Source: Veillonella sp. CHU740
Lineage (GTDB): Bacteria; Bacillota; Negativicutes; Veillonellales; Veillonellaceae
Direction of reading: 5' to 3'
DNA: 64,000 nucleotides
NCBI RefSeq assembly: GCF_003992055.1
Contig: NZ_RQVD01000009.1
Location: forward strand, 1-64,000
The position numbers and the translations under genes are program-made. This document shows positions 49,346 to 57,858 of this stretch, one piece after another (position 1 is the stretch's first letter; each line of letters begins with the position of its first letter). A model generated the notes under the pieces. It made no database searches, was not told the origin of the DNA, and saw only the letters and a program-made list of their open reading frames with translations.

Positions 49346-49999
49346 ATGTCAGCAGTACTAGGACACATTCATTTCTGGTTATACAAAAAAATTCAGCTTA
49401 TCGCTGAACGTGAACAAATTATTAAGAAAGAGGCACAAAGTCGCCTCGACGACTTAGCCGATGAGTTATATGCAACAGCCATCGATTTATATGGAAAACC
49501 AATTCCGCCTGATCGTCAGTTGGACCGCATCATCGACCATAACAACATCCACGGTTGGTTGCAAAACCAATTACAAACCTCTTCCGTTCGCGAAGCTACT
49601 TTCATCAAAGATTTAACGGATTGTGGCGGAGACGACGGTATCGATGCAGTATTAGAAGCGTTCATCAAACAAGGCGCAATGTGCGGTACAGAAGCAAAAG
49701 AAAAATTGACTGCTCAAACAGCACCTGCCATTTACACAGTGATGCAAGACTACTATGTAAATGGTATGCCTTGCGATCCAAGCGATACTATTATCGAGCA
49801 AACTGATACTACCTTTAGTTGGTACGGAAATCACCAAAATCAAATTTCCTATTGGAAAACAGCCGGCGTAAATCCAATTATTATGGCCGCTGCCTTCCAA
49901 GCATGGTTCAGCGCTTTCGTCAGTCACGTAGCACCGGACTTCGCATTCAATGTGAACCTTGATGGTGACATTCCTGTATATACAATTGCAAAAAGCTAA
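49346..49999 (+). CDS. Conserved-looking protein of unknown function, coupled to the reductase
   Basis: 217 aa, not recognised. It starts one base after the reductase stop, with AAAGGAGCGTAAC as ribosome-binding site inside the upstream gene, so the pair is translationally coupled. No signal peptide or membrane segment is evident. The N-terminus is helical and charged (QLIAEREQIIKKEAQSRLDD); three Cys (in DCGG, MCGT and PCDP) are scattered, and the C-terminal part is aromatic-rich. A soluble partner of the reductase is the simplest inference. Confidence 0.75.
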   Translation: MSAVLGHIHFWLYKKIQLIAEREQIIKKEAQSRLDDLADELYATAIDLYGKPIPPDRQLDRIIDHNNIHGWLQNQLQTSSVREATFIKDLTDCGGDDGIDAVLEAFIKQGAMCGTEAKEKLTAQTAPAIYTVMQDYYVNGMPCDPSDTIIEQTDTTFSWYGNHQNQISYWKTAGVNPIIMAAAFQAWFSAFVSHVAPDFAFNVNLDGDIPVYTIAKS

Positions 50000-50050
50000 G
50001 TAGCTAAACCCTTTTTATATTATTAGAGCAGCATGACCGCTGTTGGTATT

Positions 50051-50072
50051 GACTTTCACCGCTGTGAAAGTC
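50051..50072 (+). repeat. Perfect inverted repeat GACTTTCAC-4-GTGAAAGTC upstream of the cupin gene
   Basis: Nine-base arms at 50051-50059 and 50064-50072 with a four-base loop, ten bases before the AGGAGG of the cupin. It has no U-run. The arms are the word GTGAAAGT that recurs across the window. Confidence 0.6.
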
Positions 50073-50093
50073 CCCAGAATAGGAGGTTCTACT

Positions 50094-50375
50094 ATGGCAG
50101 GAACTGTAAAACAAGAACTAGGTTTAATTTTTGATGGCCCTAATTACAAAATCGTGAAAAAAGGCGGCATCGCTGGTGACAAAGTAGAAAAACACAATCA
50201 CCCAGAAGCTAACGTTATCTTCACCGTTGTAAAAGGCAAAGTAAACGTATTCCTTAACGACACAGAATCCCATATCTTAACACCAGGCGAAGTATTGCAC
50301 TTCGACGGCAACAACTACATCCAAGCTACATTAGTAGAAGATAGCGAGTTCGTTGTAAATCTAATTCATAAATAA
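50094..50375 (+). CDS. Small single-domain cupin
   Basis: 93 aa from ATG at 50094, chosen for AGGAGGTTCTACT just upstream; an upstream in-frame GTG/TTG start would run through the inverted repeat. The cupin motif 1 is visible as EKHNHPEANVIFTVVKG and motif 2 as LTPGEVLHFDGN. Metal ligands could be His in HNH and Glu. The substrate is unknown. It is in line with the reductase pair and ends at a strong terminator, so it may belong to that unit. Confidence 0.85.
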   Translation: MAGTVKQELGLIFDGPNYKIVKKGGIAGDKVEKHNHPEANVIFTVVKGKVNVFLNDTESHILTPGEVLHFDGNNYIQATLVEDSEFVVNLIHK

Positions 50376-50384
50376 GCTCATAAT

Positions 50385-50435
50385 AAAAGGTGTGAATCCA
50401 TGCTAGTCATTAGCATCGGGTTCACACCTTTTTTA
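50385..50435. terminator. Bidirectional terminator after the cupin gene
   Basis: AAAGGTGTGAA (50386-50396) pairs with TTCACACCTTT (50421-50431), with an inner ATGCTA/TAGCAT stem and six U on the plus strand. The minus-strand gene at 50444 ends against it. Confidence 0.85.
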
Positions 50436-50443
50436 TAGCTCAC

Positions 50444-50791
50444 CTACCAAATTAAATCAACAATTTTTTCTATTGGTGAATTAGGTACAATAGGATGTAT
50501 CTTTGTAGATTGGTCTGCTTTACGAATCCCAGCAGGTCCCCTTACTTCAGTTACAGTAAACGTTTTGCCATACCGACTAATTAAAACATGTCCCCACACT
50601 TCTCTACCACGGCTGTCGGCCATCTTTGTCCATACATAAGCATTCTTATCATCCTTCTGAACTGTATCATTATCAATATAATATGATATTCCACCATTAG
50701 TTCCCACATAATACCAATGATTTGCCGCCAAAGACATCGTACTCCCTAATGAAATTAGCAACACAGCCAATAGTAACACTCTTTTTAACAT
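50444..50791 (-). CDS. Small secreted protein, surface-adhesin-E-like
   Basis: 115 aa with a clear signal peptide (MLKRVLLLAVLLISLGSTMS, cleavage near SLA|ANHW). The mature part begins WYYVGTNGGISYYIDNDTVQ and continues NAYVWTKM, a pattern seen in surface-adhesin protein E-like domains and related small periplasmic proteins. That likeness is from memory and uncertain. No catalytic residues are seen. It stands alone between two terminators. GGGAGGAAAAGATATG precedes the start. Confidence 0.75.
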   Translation of the reverse strand: MLKRVLLLAVLLISLGSTMSLAANHWYYVGTNGGISYYIDNDTVQKDDKNAYVWTKMADSRGREVWGHVLISRYGKTFTVTEVRGPAGIRKADQSTKIHPIVPNSPIEKIVDLIW

Positions 50792-50858
50792 ATCTTTTCC
50801 TCCCTTATTACCACACTCGTATCTTATATCTATACCATAAGAATATCATACTATGAAT

Positions 50859-50895
50859 AAAAAAATAACCCCCAAGTCACACGACCTAGGGGTTT
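50859..50895 (-). terminator. Terminator of the OmpH-like gene
   Basis: AACCCC/GGGGTT stem with an inner GTC/GAC pair, followed on the minus strand by seven U. It lies just after the ompH-like stop. Confidence 0.8.
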
Positions 50896-50903
50896 ATTAT
50901 ATC

Positions 50904-51359
50904 TTATTTGTTGATACGAGCTACTACATCTGGAGTTAAGTCGATAACTTGGTTACCTTCTTTTACTGCACCAACAGAAGATGGATTCATAGCTATTACA
51001 TCAATATTTTTTTCATTTGCAACAGCTTTGATAGCCTCGCCTACTTTTGTATCCAATGGAGCTAATACTTTTGCTTCTTCTTGATTGTATTTTTCTTGGA
51101 TACTACGAACGTTTTTATCGAAGTATGCTTGTTTTTCTGCATCAGTTTTGAAGTTGTTCAATTTATTGAACTCAGTTTGTAATTTTGGACCATATTCACC
51201 ACGCAACTTTTCAATTTGCATTTGGATCGCACCAAAACCATTATAACCAGTATAAATAGCTTCTTCGTTGATAACACCTACATTTGCTGCATTGGATACT
51301 GTGAAAGCACCTACAACAGCCAATGCGCCTAATGTTGCAATTTTTTTAGTTAAATTCAT
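50904..51359 (-). CDS. OmpH/Skp-family periplasmic chaperone
   Basis: 151 aa. The signal peptide MNLTKKIATLGALAVVGAFT is cleaved near SNA|ANVG. The mature protein begins NVGVINEEAIYTGYNG, has a charged helical middle (about 55-115) and ends in AIKAVANEKNIDVIAMNPSSVG, the Skp/OmpH layout with a hairpin of helices and a small beta core. It would hold unfolded outer-membrane proteins such as the autotransporter in the periplasm. It has its own promoter and terminator. Confidence 0.88.
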   Translation of the reverse strand: MNLTKKIATLGALAVVGAFTVSNAANVGVINEEAIYTGYNGFGAIQMQIEKLRGEYGPKLQTEFNKLNNFKTDAEKQAYFDKNVRSIQEKYNQEEAKVLAPLDTKVGEAIKAVANEKNIDVIAMNPSSVGAVKEGNQVIDLTPDVVARINK

Positions 51360-51400
51360 GTATAAGCCTCCCTATGAGAAATATTTTCATCTATTTATCT

Positions 51401-51429
51401 AGTATAGCAAAGTTGTTGTTATTTAGCAA
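51401..51429 (-). promoter_or_regulatory. Promoter of the OmpH-like gene
   Basis: TTGCTA (51424-51429), 17 bp, TATACT (51401-51406) on the minus strand, about 35 bases before the start codon. Confidence 0.6.
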
Positions 51430-51507
51430 CTTACCCCTTTACTATACGTCATGTATATGAATATTACATGAAATCAATAACTACAAATCTATGCGAATAG
51501 TTTGCAA

Positions 51508-51858
51508 TTATTTCTCTTCACTTACATATACATATTCTTCTTTTCGTAATTTGCTGATAATTTCTGGAACCATACCAATTAAACGATCAAAGCCAGTATA
51601 TTTAGCAGATCCTTTAATATTGAATAACTCGATACGCTCCCCTTTAATAACAAGTACTGCTGTTGGCTCAACTTTTGCTCCGCCACCACTTGCTTTTTGG
51701 CATCCGCCTAAACCAAGAGATACATCTACAAAAGGAACAATCGTAGTATCGCCCAAACGTACAGGCTCACCTACTACAGTTTCTACACGGATCATTTCTT
51801 TGAATTGTTCAAATAAGGGTTCTAAATTTTCCTTTAAGTTTGTAAGTTTTGTATCCAT
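51508..51858 (-). CDS. GerW (YtfJ)-family protein
   Basis: 116 aa from the second of two adjacent ATGs (51858), which is better spaced from AGGAGG; 51861 is the alternative. The core VVGEPVRLGDTTIVPFVDVSLGLGGCQ and a Gly-rich SGGGAKVEP loop are those of the GerW/YtfJ family. In Bacillus this protein is needed for spore germination. Here it occurs with no other sporulation gene in view, so the role must differ or predate sporulation. It is the last gene of the parA-led unit. Confidence 0.88.
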   Translation of the reverse strand: MDTKLTNLKENLEPLFEQFKEMIRVETVVGEPVRLGDTTIVPFVDVSLGLGGCQKASGGGAKVEPTAVLVIKGERIELFNIKGSAKYTGFDRLIGMVPEIISKLRKEEYVYVSEEK

Positions 51859-51893
51859 CATAACCTCCTATGATTCTTAGACTTCTGAAAGTA

Positions 51894-52748
51894 TTAATTT
51901 ACTGCACTTTGCTTACGACGACGATACTGTAAAAATGCTTTTACACTATCTGTTAGACATTCTCGAACTGCTTTTTTTAGAAGAAATTGAATTCCGTAAA
52001 AAGCAAACACACCTAGTTGCATATGTCCCTTTACTTCTAAACTACCTGTATAGGCAAAATCCGTATAGGAGAAATTTACTTCTTCCATTTGTTTCGGACA
52101 AAGACTATAGGCAGTCGCTGTAATCAGTCCCATTTCGTATGGTTTTGGAATCCCAAAATCCCCCTCTAAACGAAACACTCTAGGACTTGCATGACCAGCA
52201 CATTGTTTACTTACAATAAACAAGGCTTCATACAGCTTAGGATTAGATACATGTTTCCACCACCAAAATGTGGGAAGATCTTTTGTATCCTTCGTTTCTT
52301 TTTGTTCGTCTGTTGATGAGGTAGTTCCTACTTCTTCAATGACATTTCCATCCGCATCAAATCGTACAGATGCCACTGGCTCTGGTCCATCATAACCAGA
52401 TAATGGATACGGATCCATCTCTTCTTGCACAGAGTCTGCGTCCATCTCCTCATCCTCCATTTGCGAGGATAGTGGATCTAGCTCTTCTTTAACGCGACGA
52501 TTTAACCAATCTTCATAATCGCGAGCAGAACCCACTTTCATAGACCCTAACACATACACCTCTTTGAACAGCGAATGACCTTGTTTATAGGCAAAATGCA
52601 TTTTTAAAATACGATACATCCACTGCAATCGGAAGTCAAACTCATAGGGTTTACGAGAACTTACTTTCAGACTGTACGTGATTGGAATACATAGAATTGC
52701 TATGATGAAAGCTACTACCACAAGTAATAGAATCATCCATAGTGACAC
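51894..52748 (-). CDS. DUF2953-family membrane protein
   Basis: 284 aa starting at GTG (52748) after AGGTGGTATC. One N-terminal membrane segment (MILLLVVVAFIIAILCIPI) is followed by a beta-rich part, a Glu/Asp-rich linker of about residues 85-150, and a C-terminal DUF2953-like segment (FRLEGDFGIPKPYEMGLITA ... GHMQLGVFAFYG). Its usual partner is the GerW gene, which lies 32 bp downstream. The function is unknown. Confidence 0.82.
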   Translation of the reverse strand: MSLWMILLLVVVAFIIAILCIPITYSLKVSSRKPYEFDFRLQWMYRILKMHFAYKQGHSLFKEVYVLGSMKVGSARDYEDWLNRRVKEELDPLSSQMEDEEMDADSVQEEMDPYPLSGYDGPEPVASVRFDADGNVIEEVGTTSSTDEQKETKDTKDLPTFWWWKHVSNPKLYEALFIVSKQCAGHASPRVFRLEGDFGIPKPYEMGLITATAYSLCPKQMEEVNFSYTDFAYTGSLEVKGHMQLGVFAFYGIQFLLKKAVRECLTDSVKAFLQYRRRKQSAVN

Positions 52749-52812
52749 GATACCACCTGCCTTTCAGCAATTTACAAGACGTATATTACTTAAATTATAA
52801 CATTCTTTACCC

Positions 52813-53391
52813 TTAATGCTCAATACCAAGACGAGCTTCTACACCTTGATCATAATAATGACGGTATGCTTCCATAACAGTCACTAAATCTGCCTCGTCT
52901 AATAACCACTGTGGAGCTCCTCGTCCTGTAAAGACAACTTCCACATCAGGGTTGCGTGCAGCTAGGATTGCACGGCCTTCTTCTTCTTCCACGAGTCCAA
53001 AGAAAAGAGCCATATTGTATTCATCTAAGATAACGATATCAAAGTCACCTGTGGACACGGCTTGCAAGGCTCGCTCTTGCCCTATATGAATTAAATCTTT
53101 GTATTCTTGTGGTGGTTGCCCTTTGGGAAAGACCACTACATCATCACCCCAACGACGCAATTCTTCATCACGCTTCATACCTTCAGGAACGATAAAAAAC
53201 GGTTTCCCTACCGTTTCTACAGTAATTGGCTCTAATTGGTCTAACACAGCATGTTCTGAGTAGACTTTAGATTTCATAAATTGTAGTAACAATACTTTCT
53301 TACCAACACCTGCAGCTCGTACTGCGAGGCCGATAGCTGCCGTTGTTTTTCCCTTACCATCACCTGTATAAACTTGTACGTAGGATTTCAT
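52813..53391 (-). CDS. cobO: Cob(I)yrinic acid a,c-diamide adenosyltransferase
   Basis: 192 aa. The P-loop is YTGDGKGKTTAAIG near the N-terminus; VLLLQFMKS and DIVILDEYNMALFFG (Walker B-like) follow, and VVFTGRGAPQWLLDEADL ends the core. It adds the adenosyl group to the corrinoid cobalt. This fits the B12-dependent methionine synthase and the precorrin-2 supply elsewhere in the window. AGGAGGCAACTATG precedes the start; the gene lies 9 bp after the peptidase. Confidence 0.94.
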   Translation of the reverse strand: MKSYVQVYTGDGKGKTTAAIGLAVRAAGVGKKVLLLQFMKSKVYSEHAVLDQLEPITVETVGKPFFIVPEGMKRDEELRRWGDDVVVFPKGQPPQEYKDLIHIGQERALQAVSTGDFDIVILDEYNMALFFGLVEEEEGRAILAARNPDVEVVFTGRGAPQWLLDEADLVTVMEAYRHYYDQGVEARLGIEH

Positions 53392-53400
53392 AGTTGCCTC

Positions 53401-54351
53401 CTATTGAATCGGCAAAAATAATAATGGATCGGCAGCCACACCATTCACGCGCACTTCATAATGTACATGACTACCTGTACTTTTACCAGTACTACCCATC
53501 AGTGCAATAGACTGACCTTTTTTTACAGTCATCCCTTGTTGCACCAAAATAGCAGAATTGTGACCATATCGTGTGACAAATCCATTGCCATGATCGATTT
53601 CTACTAAATTACCATATCCGCCACCATCACCAGCATAGACTACGGTGCCTGCCGCTGTAGCCACAATATTCGTTCCTGTATCATTGGCGATATCTAATCC
53701 TTCATGGAATCCACCACCACCATATACGGGATCTTGTCGCCCACCAAAACCAGAGGTAATCACACCTTTTGCTGGCCAAATGGATGGCATATGACTGTTT
53801 GCACTCGTATCATCCCCTTCGGACAATAACATAGATTGCAATTCACGAATATCTTTACCCACTCCATCACGAAGCACATGATATAGGGTATACATCGATG
53901 TCATACGTCGTTGTGCCTGTCTGTCTAAACTCGATATATGTGCAGATAATTGTGTAATTGTGAAAGTTTTATTGGGGCTTTTGGGAGAAGGGTCCTCTTT
54001 CTCTTCATTTGTTTTTGGAGTAGCGGTTGTATTCTGTACCGTTCCCGACTCTGTCCCCTTAATCATATTTCTAATATTTTGATCTAACTCATCTAAGGTC
54101 TTCATTTTTTTATCTAATACTTCAACCTTTTGATCGAGTAATTTAAGCTGCTCTTTTTGTAGCTGGTTTTCTTGGCGTAGTTGTAAGACTTCTACTTGTC
54201 GAGCTATCCCCCACACGCCAAATCCAAGAAGTGCTACTAGCAAGACGATAAGAATAACCGCTACTACTCGCAACTGTTTCTTGGTAAACCGCAACGTCCA
54301 ATCCTCACCTTTTTGTTCTAGGCGAGACTGTAACCACTTAGGTACTTGCAT
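53401..54351 (-). CDS. M23-family (LytM) metallopeptidase
   Basis: 316 aa. One N-terminal membrane segment (about 28-52) anchors it in the inner membrane, then a coiled coil (about 55-95) and a Ser/Thr/Pro linker. The C-terminal LytM domain (about 190-312) has the zinc motif GGFHEGLDIAND and the HVHYEVRVNG motif; the GHNSAI segment supplies another ligand. All zinc ligands are present, so it is likely an active peptidoglycan endopeptidase. AAGGAATAGCAATG sets the start and overlaps the previous stop region. Confidence 0.92.
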   Translation of the reverse strand: MQVPKWLQSRLEQKGEDWTLRFTKKQLRVVAVILIVLLVALLGFGVWGIARQVEVLQLRQENQLQKEQLKLLDQKVEVLDKKMKTLDELDQNIRNMIKGTESGTVQNTTATPKTNEEKEDPSPKSPNKTFTITQLSAHISSLDRQAQRRMTSMYTLYHVLRDGVGKDIRELQSMLLSEGDDTSANSHMPSIWPAKGVITSGFGGRQDPVYGGGGFHEGLDIANDTGTNIVATAAGTVVYAGDGGGYGNLVEIDHGNGFVTRYGHNSAILVQQGMTVKKGQSIALMGSTGKSTGSHVHYEVRVNGVAADPLLFLPIQ

Positions 54352-54363
54352 TGCTATTCCTTT

Positions 54364-54885
54364 CTAGGCAGAAACGGATGAGCTGGCCAATACATCGCCA
54401 TTACTACGCTGTCCCATCGCTGCTTGTAAGCTAGCTAATTCCTCTTGTGAAAGACTAGCTAGGCTTTTACCATTGACAATCGGTTTTGTAAAAATACGGG
54501 ATTCATTTCTACCATATACACTAGAGATAACAATCCCATTTAAGTTACCATCTAATAAAGTCAGTGAAAATGACAATTCATTGCCAATATTTTCAAAGGC
54601 ATTATATTTTACAAAACCTATATGTTGAAATGTTTCTGATTGTGTGGATTTAATAATCTTTTGCTCTGATAAAATGGTTTCCCATGTGCTTGCCATATCT
54701 CGAAGTTCTTTTACTTCGATAGCAAGACGGCGTTCAATACTTTGTCCATCTCCACCGTTCATAAAATATCGGTATCGTTTTGTCAGTCGATTCACCCGAA
54801 TCTGTAGACTGAGCGCATGTAATACAAGGAGTACAATAATACCCCCTAATATCCATGGCAACCACGGTAATAGTTGTTCTAACAC
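54364..54885 (-). CDS. DUF4446-family membrane protein
   Basis: 173 aa starting at GTG (54885) after AGAGGATTATT. One N-terminal membrane segment (WLPWILGGIIVLLVLHAL) is followed by a basic stretch and a C-terminal domain with FQHIGFVKYNAFENIGNELS, the DUF4446 core. In firmicutes this family is commonly next to parAB, as here. The role is unknown; a peptidoglycan or chromosome-linked role is only suggested by context. Confidence 0.88.
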   Translation of the reverse strand: MLEQLLPWLPWILGGIIVLLVLHALSLQIRVNRLTKRYRYFMNGGDGQSIERRLAIEVKELRDMASTWETILSEQKIIKSTQSETFQHIGFVKYNAFENIGNELSFSLTLLDGNLNGIVISSVYGRNESRIFTKPIVNGKSLASLSQEELASLQAAMGQRSNGDVLASSSVSA

Positions 54886-54896
54886 AATAATCCTCT

Positions 54897-56114
54897 CTAT
54901 TCTAATTCATGTACAAAAGGTGCAATAGCACGTTGCAATATGCCATGCAAGGATGCAATCAACACACCATAGTTCACAATAGGAACTCCTTGAACAGATG
55001 CTACATCGATACGGCGTAATACTTCACGGCGAGTCAACATGCATCCACCACAGTGAATAATGACATCATAACTAGATACATCGTGAGGAAATTGCCCTCC
55101 ACTAGTCCACTCTAATACTAAATCTGTGTATCCTTTTGCTTGTAACCAACGAGGGATTTTAACAGTCCCTATATCTTCGCATTGTTGACGATGCGTACAT
55201 CCTTCACTGATCAATACCTTAGATCCTGACTGTAACTGACTAATAGCTTGTACGCCAGCTACTAAGTCTTTTAGTTTTCCTTTAAATCGAGCCATTAAAA
55301 TGGAAAAGCTTGTCAAAGGTATTTCTTCTGGAACAATTTGACTGACAGCCTCAAACGCTTGTGAGTCTGTAATCACTAATTTAGGAGCTCTGTGCAAGTG
55401 TTGCAATGTATCCTGTAATTCTTCTACTTGGCACACCATTGCCATGCCGTGATGGTCTAAAATTTCTCGAATCATCTGTACTTGTGGCAAAATGATACGA
55501 CCTTTTGGTGCCGATTCATCGATGGGACATACAAGAACGATAACATCTTTTTCCTCTATATAACCACCTAATAAGGACTGTACTTCTTCATCAACAGGTT
55601 TTAATCGACTTAAAGAGTCTAATAACTCAATTCGATGAGCTCCATCACTCACATCAGCGATTGCCACATGTGTACTATAGGCTTGCAATTCCGGATGTGC
55701 CTTGATAAAAGCTGCACCTGTATGACCGCTTACCTCGTTATACACCACTAAGGTAGGAATCTTTTGTTCTTCCAAGAGTTGCAACCATTCGATATCTTCA
55801 GGAATCGGTGCTACATCCGTACGCATCATATACACGGCCATATTCATTTGTGGCACTACTGTTTTTGTTCGCTCCACCCGTAACACACCTAATTCCGATG
55901 TATCATCAATACCTGCTGTATCTACAATCACAACAGGGCCTAATGGAAGCAATTCCATGGCTTTTGATACAGGGTCTGTTGTAGTTCCTGCGATAGGCGA
56001 TACTAAGGAAATTTGCTGCTCTGTTAGGGTGTTAATCAATGTGGATTTTCCTGCATTACATCGTCCAAAAAATCCAATATGCACTCGATTCGCCTTTGCT
56101 GTTCCTTCTAACAT
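54897..56114 (-). CDS. hydF: [FeFe] hydrogenase H-cluster maturation GTPase
   Basis: 405 aa. The G domain has GFFGRCNAGKST at residues 14-25, SPIAGTTTDPV and VDTAGIDD. The C-terminal cluster ligands are in GCTHRQQC and IHCGGC, the CxHx(n)HCxxC signature of HydF. HydF is the scaffold on which the di-iron subcluster is built before transfer to the hydrogenase. HydE, HydG and the hydrogenase are not in view. It sits unusually inside the parAB unit, 7 bp after parB; the AAGGAG site is 12 bases from ATG, rather far. Confidence 0.94.
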   Translation of the reverse strand: MLEGTAKANRVHIGFFGRCNAGKSTLINTLTEQQISLVSPIAGTTTDPVSKAMELLPLGPVVIVDTAGIDDTSELGVLRVERTKTVVPQMNMAVYMMRTDVAPIPEDIEWLQLLEEQKIPTLVVYNEVSGHTGAAFIKAHPELQAYSTHVAIADVSDGAHRIELLDSLSRLKPVDEEVQSLLGGYIEEKDVIVLVCPIDESAPKGRIILPQVQMIREILDHHGMAMVCQVEELQDTLQHLHRAPKLVITDSQAFEAVSQIVPEEIPLTSFSILMARFKGKLKDLVAGVQAISQLQSGSKVLISEGCTHRQQCEDIGTVKIPRWLQAKGYTDLVLEWTSGGQFPHDVSSYDVIIHCGGCMLTRREVLRRIDVASVQGVPIVNYGVLIASLHGILQRAIAPFVHELE

Positions 56115-56121
56115 AGCTGCT

Positions 56122-56991
56122 TTATTCTCCTTCTATATAGCTAATCAATCGCATTAGCTCTTCTTCATTTTTGAAAGTCACCTCAATGGTTCCTTGTATT
56201 TTTTTTGTGTTTTTTAAACGAATATCAACAGGGGCTCCCAGGCTATATTTTAATCGTTGCATCAGCTTTCTTAGTTCTGCTGTCGCTTTAGGTTGTGTGG
56301 ACGTAAGTTTTTTCTTACCTGCCTGTAATGTTTTTACAAGTTGTTCAATTTGACGAGCATTTAACTCTTTTTCTTTAATAATCTCCAACGCTTCTCGCTG
56401 TAAATCTTCGCTTTTTAAGGCCAATAAAGGTCTTGCTTGGCCTACCGTTAACTCCCCTTCAATCAAATCTTCTTGAATACATTCCGGCAATTGTGTGAGT
56501 CGTACCATATTCGCAATATAAGAGCGACTACGGCCTACGATAGTAGCAATTTCTTCCTGTGTTTTTTTGAATGTATCCATTAAATATTGGTATCCAAAGG
56601 CTTCTTCCATGGGGTCTAAATTCTGCCGTTGCAAATTTTCTACAAGAGCAATTTCACTCACTTCTTCTGTTGTATAGTCTCGAACTACTACAGGAATTTT
56701 GGAAAGTCCTGCTAATTGACAGGCTCTCCATCGTCTTTCACCAGCTACAATTTCATAATGATCTTCTACCTTGCGCACAGCAATGGGAGCAATCAATCCA
56801 TGTTTAGTAATAGATTCAACAAGAGTTGTCATATCATCTTCTGTAAATCGTTTACGAGGCTGATTTGGATTCGGCTGAATTTTTGTGATATCTACTTCGT
56901 AGCCACCTTTATGACCATCCTTAAATGTACCCGTTAATCCAAAAGACCCTAATCCCTTTCCTAGACCACCTTTTGTCTTTTTAAGAACCAC
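56122..56991 (-). CDS. parB: Chromosome partitioning protein ParB (Spo0J type)
   Basis: 289 aa, start GTG at 56991 after GGGAGGTAATACAAC. The N-terminal CTPase part has the ParB boxes: PNPNQPRKRF, GLIAPIAVR and GERRWRACQLAGL. The central helix-turn-helix is near KTQEEIATIVGRSRSYIANM, which reads parS. The C-terminal part dimerises. Three perfect parS sites lie upstream of parA. The start overlaps the end of parA by 11 bp. Confidence 0.96.
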   Translation of the reverse strand: MVLKKTKGGLGKGLGSFGLTGTFKDGHKGGYEVDITKIQPNPNQPRKRFTEDDMTTLVESITKHGLIAPIAVRKVEDHYEIVAGERRWRACQLAGLSKIPVVVRDYTTEEVSEIALVENLQRQNLDPMEEAFGYQYLMDTFKKTQEEIATIVGRSRSYIANMVRLTQLPECIQEDLIEGELTVGQARPLLALKSEDLQREALEIIKEKELNARQIEQLVKTLQAGKKKLTSTQPKATAELRKLMQRLKYSLGAPVDIRLKNTKKIQGTIEVTFKNEEELMRLISYIEGE

Positions 56992-57745
56992 GTTGTATTA
57001 CCTCCCGAGCTAATGCACAATATACTTCCGCACCTTTCGATCGTTTATCGTAAATCACAACTGGCAATCCATGGCTTGGTGCTTCCCCTAATTTAACATT
57101 ACGAGGTATCGTCGTTGTATATACAGCATCACCAAAGTAATTTGTTACTTCTTCTGCCACTTGTACTGCTAATTTAGTGCGTCCATTGTACATAGTAAGA
57201 ACTACACCTTCTAGTTCTAAGTCTTCATTTAATTCTTCTTGTACAAGTTCAATCGTTTTAATAAGCTGGCTTACACCTTCTAATGCATAAAATTCTGTTT
57301 GAATTGGAATTAACACACTATTCGCAGCCGTTAACGCATTAATTGTCAACATCCCTAAGGATGGCGGACAATCAATGATAATATAGTCATAATTCGCTAC
57401 AACCGGTGCGATAGCATGCTTCAAAATATATCCTTTGTTATCCATGTTGACCAAATCGACTTCTGCACCAGCTAGATCAATTGTTGTCGGTGCAATATGC
57501 AAAGTATCTATTACTGTTTCTTCAATAATATCTGTAATCGCTACATCATCAACAAGCATTTCATACACGCCTTGAGTTATATCGTCTTTATTAATACCCA
57601 GGCCACTTGTTGCATTTCCTTGAGGATCCAAATCCAATAAGAGCACTCGTTTTCCTTCTACTGCCAGAGAAGCACTCAAATTTACTGCAGTTGTCGTCTT
57701 ACCAACACCACCTTTTTGGTTGGCTATGGCGATAATCTTAGCCAT
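56981..57745 (-). CDS. parA: Chromosome partitioning ATPase ParA (Soj type)
   Basis: 254 aa from ATG at 57745, which follows AAAGAGGTGACATA; a frame starting at 57775 adds ten residues without support. The deviant Walker A is KGGVGKTTT, followed by LLLDLDPQGNATSGLG and DYIIIDCPPSLG. It is the short type that lacks a DNA-binding HTH. With ParB it segregates origin regions. It is the first gene of the unit running to gerW. Confidence 0.96.
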   Translation of the reverse strand: MAKIIAIANQKGGVGKTTTAVNLSASLAVEGKRVLLLDLDPQGNATSGLGINKDDITQGVYEMLVDDVAITDIIEETVIDTLHIAPTTIDLAGAEVDLVNMDNKGYILKHAIAPVVANYDYIIIDCPPSLGMLTINALTAANSVLIPIQTEFYALEGVSQLIKTIELVQEELNEDLELEGVVLTMYNGRTKLAVQVAEEVTNYFGDAVYTTTIPRNVKLGEAPSHGLPVVIYDKRSKGAEVYCALAREVIQRGS

Positions 57746-57775
57746 TATGTCACCTCTTTCTACTAGTCTTATCAC

Positions 57776-57784
57776 ATTATAACA
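57776..57784 (-). promoter_or_regulatory. Extended -10 promoter of parA
   Basis: TG-T-TATAAT on the minus strand (57776-57784), about 30 bases before parA, with no convincing -35. A further TATAAT lies upstream near 57820. Confidence 0.5.
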
Positions 57785-57858
57785 TAGATTTCTCTATTTT
57801 TTATGAAAGGAATAGGGAATTATACTGTTTTACTCTATTTTTTCTATCTTTTTTAATA

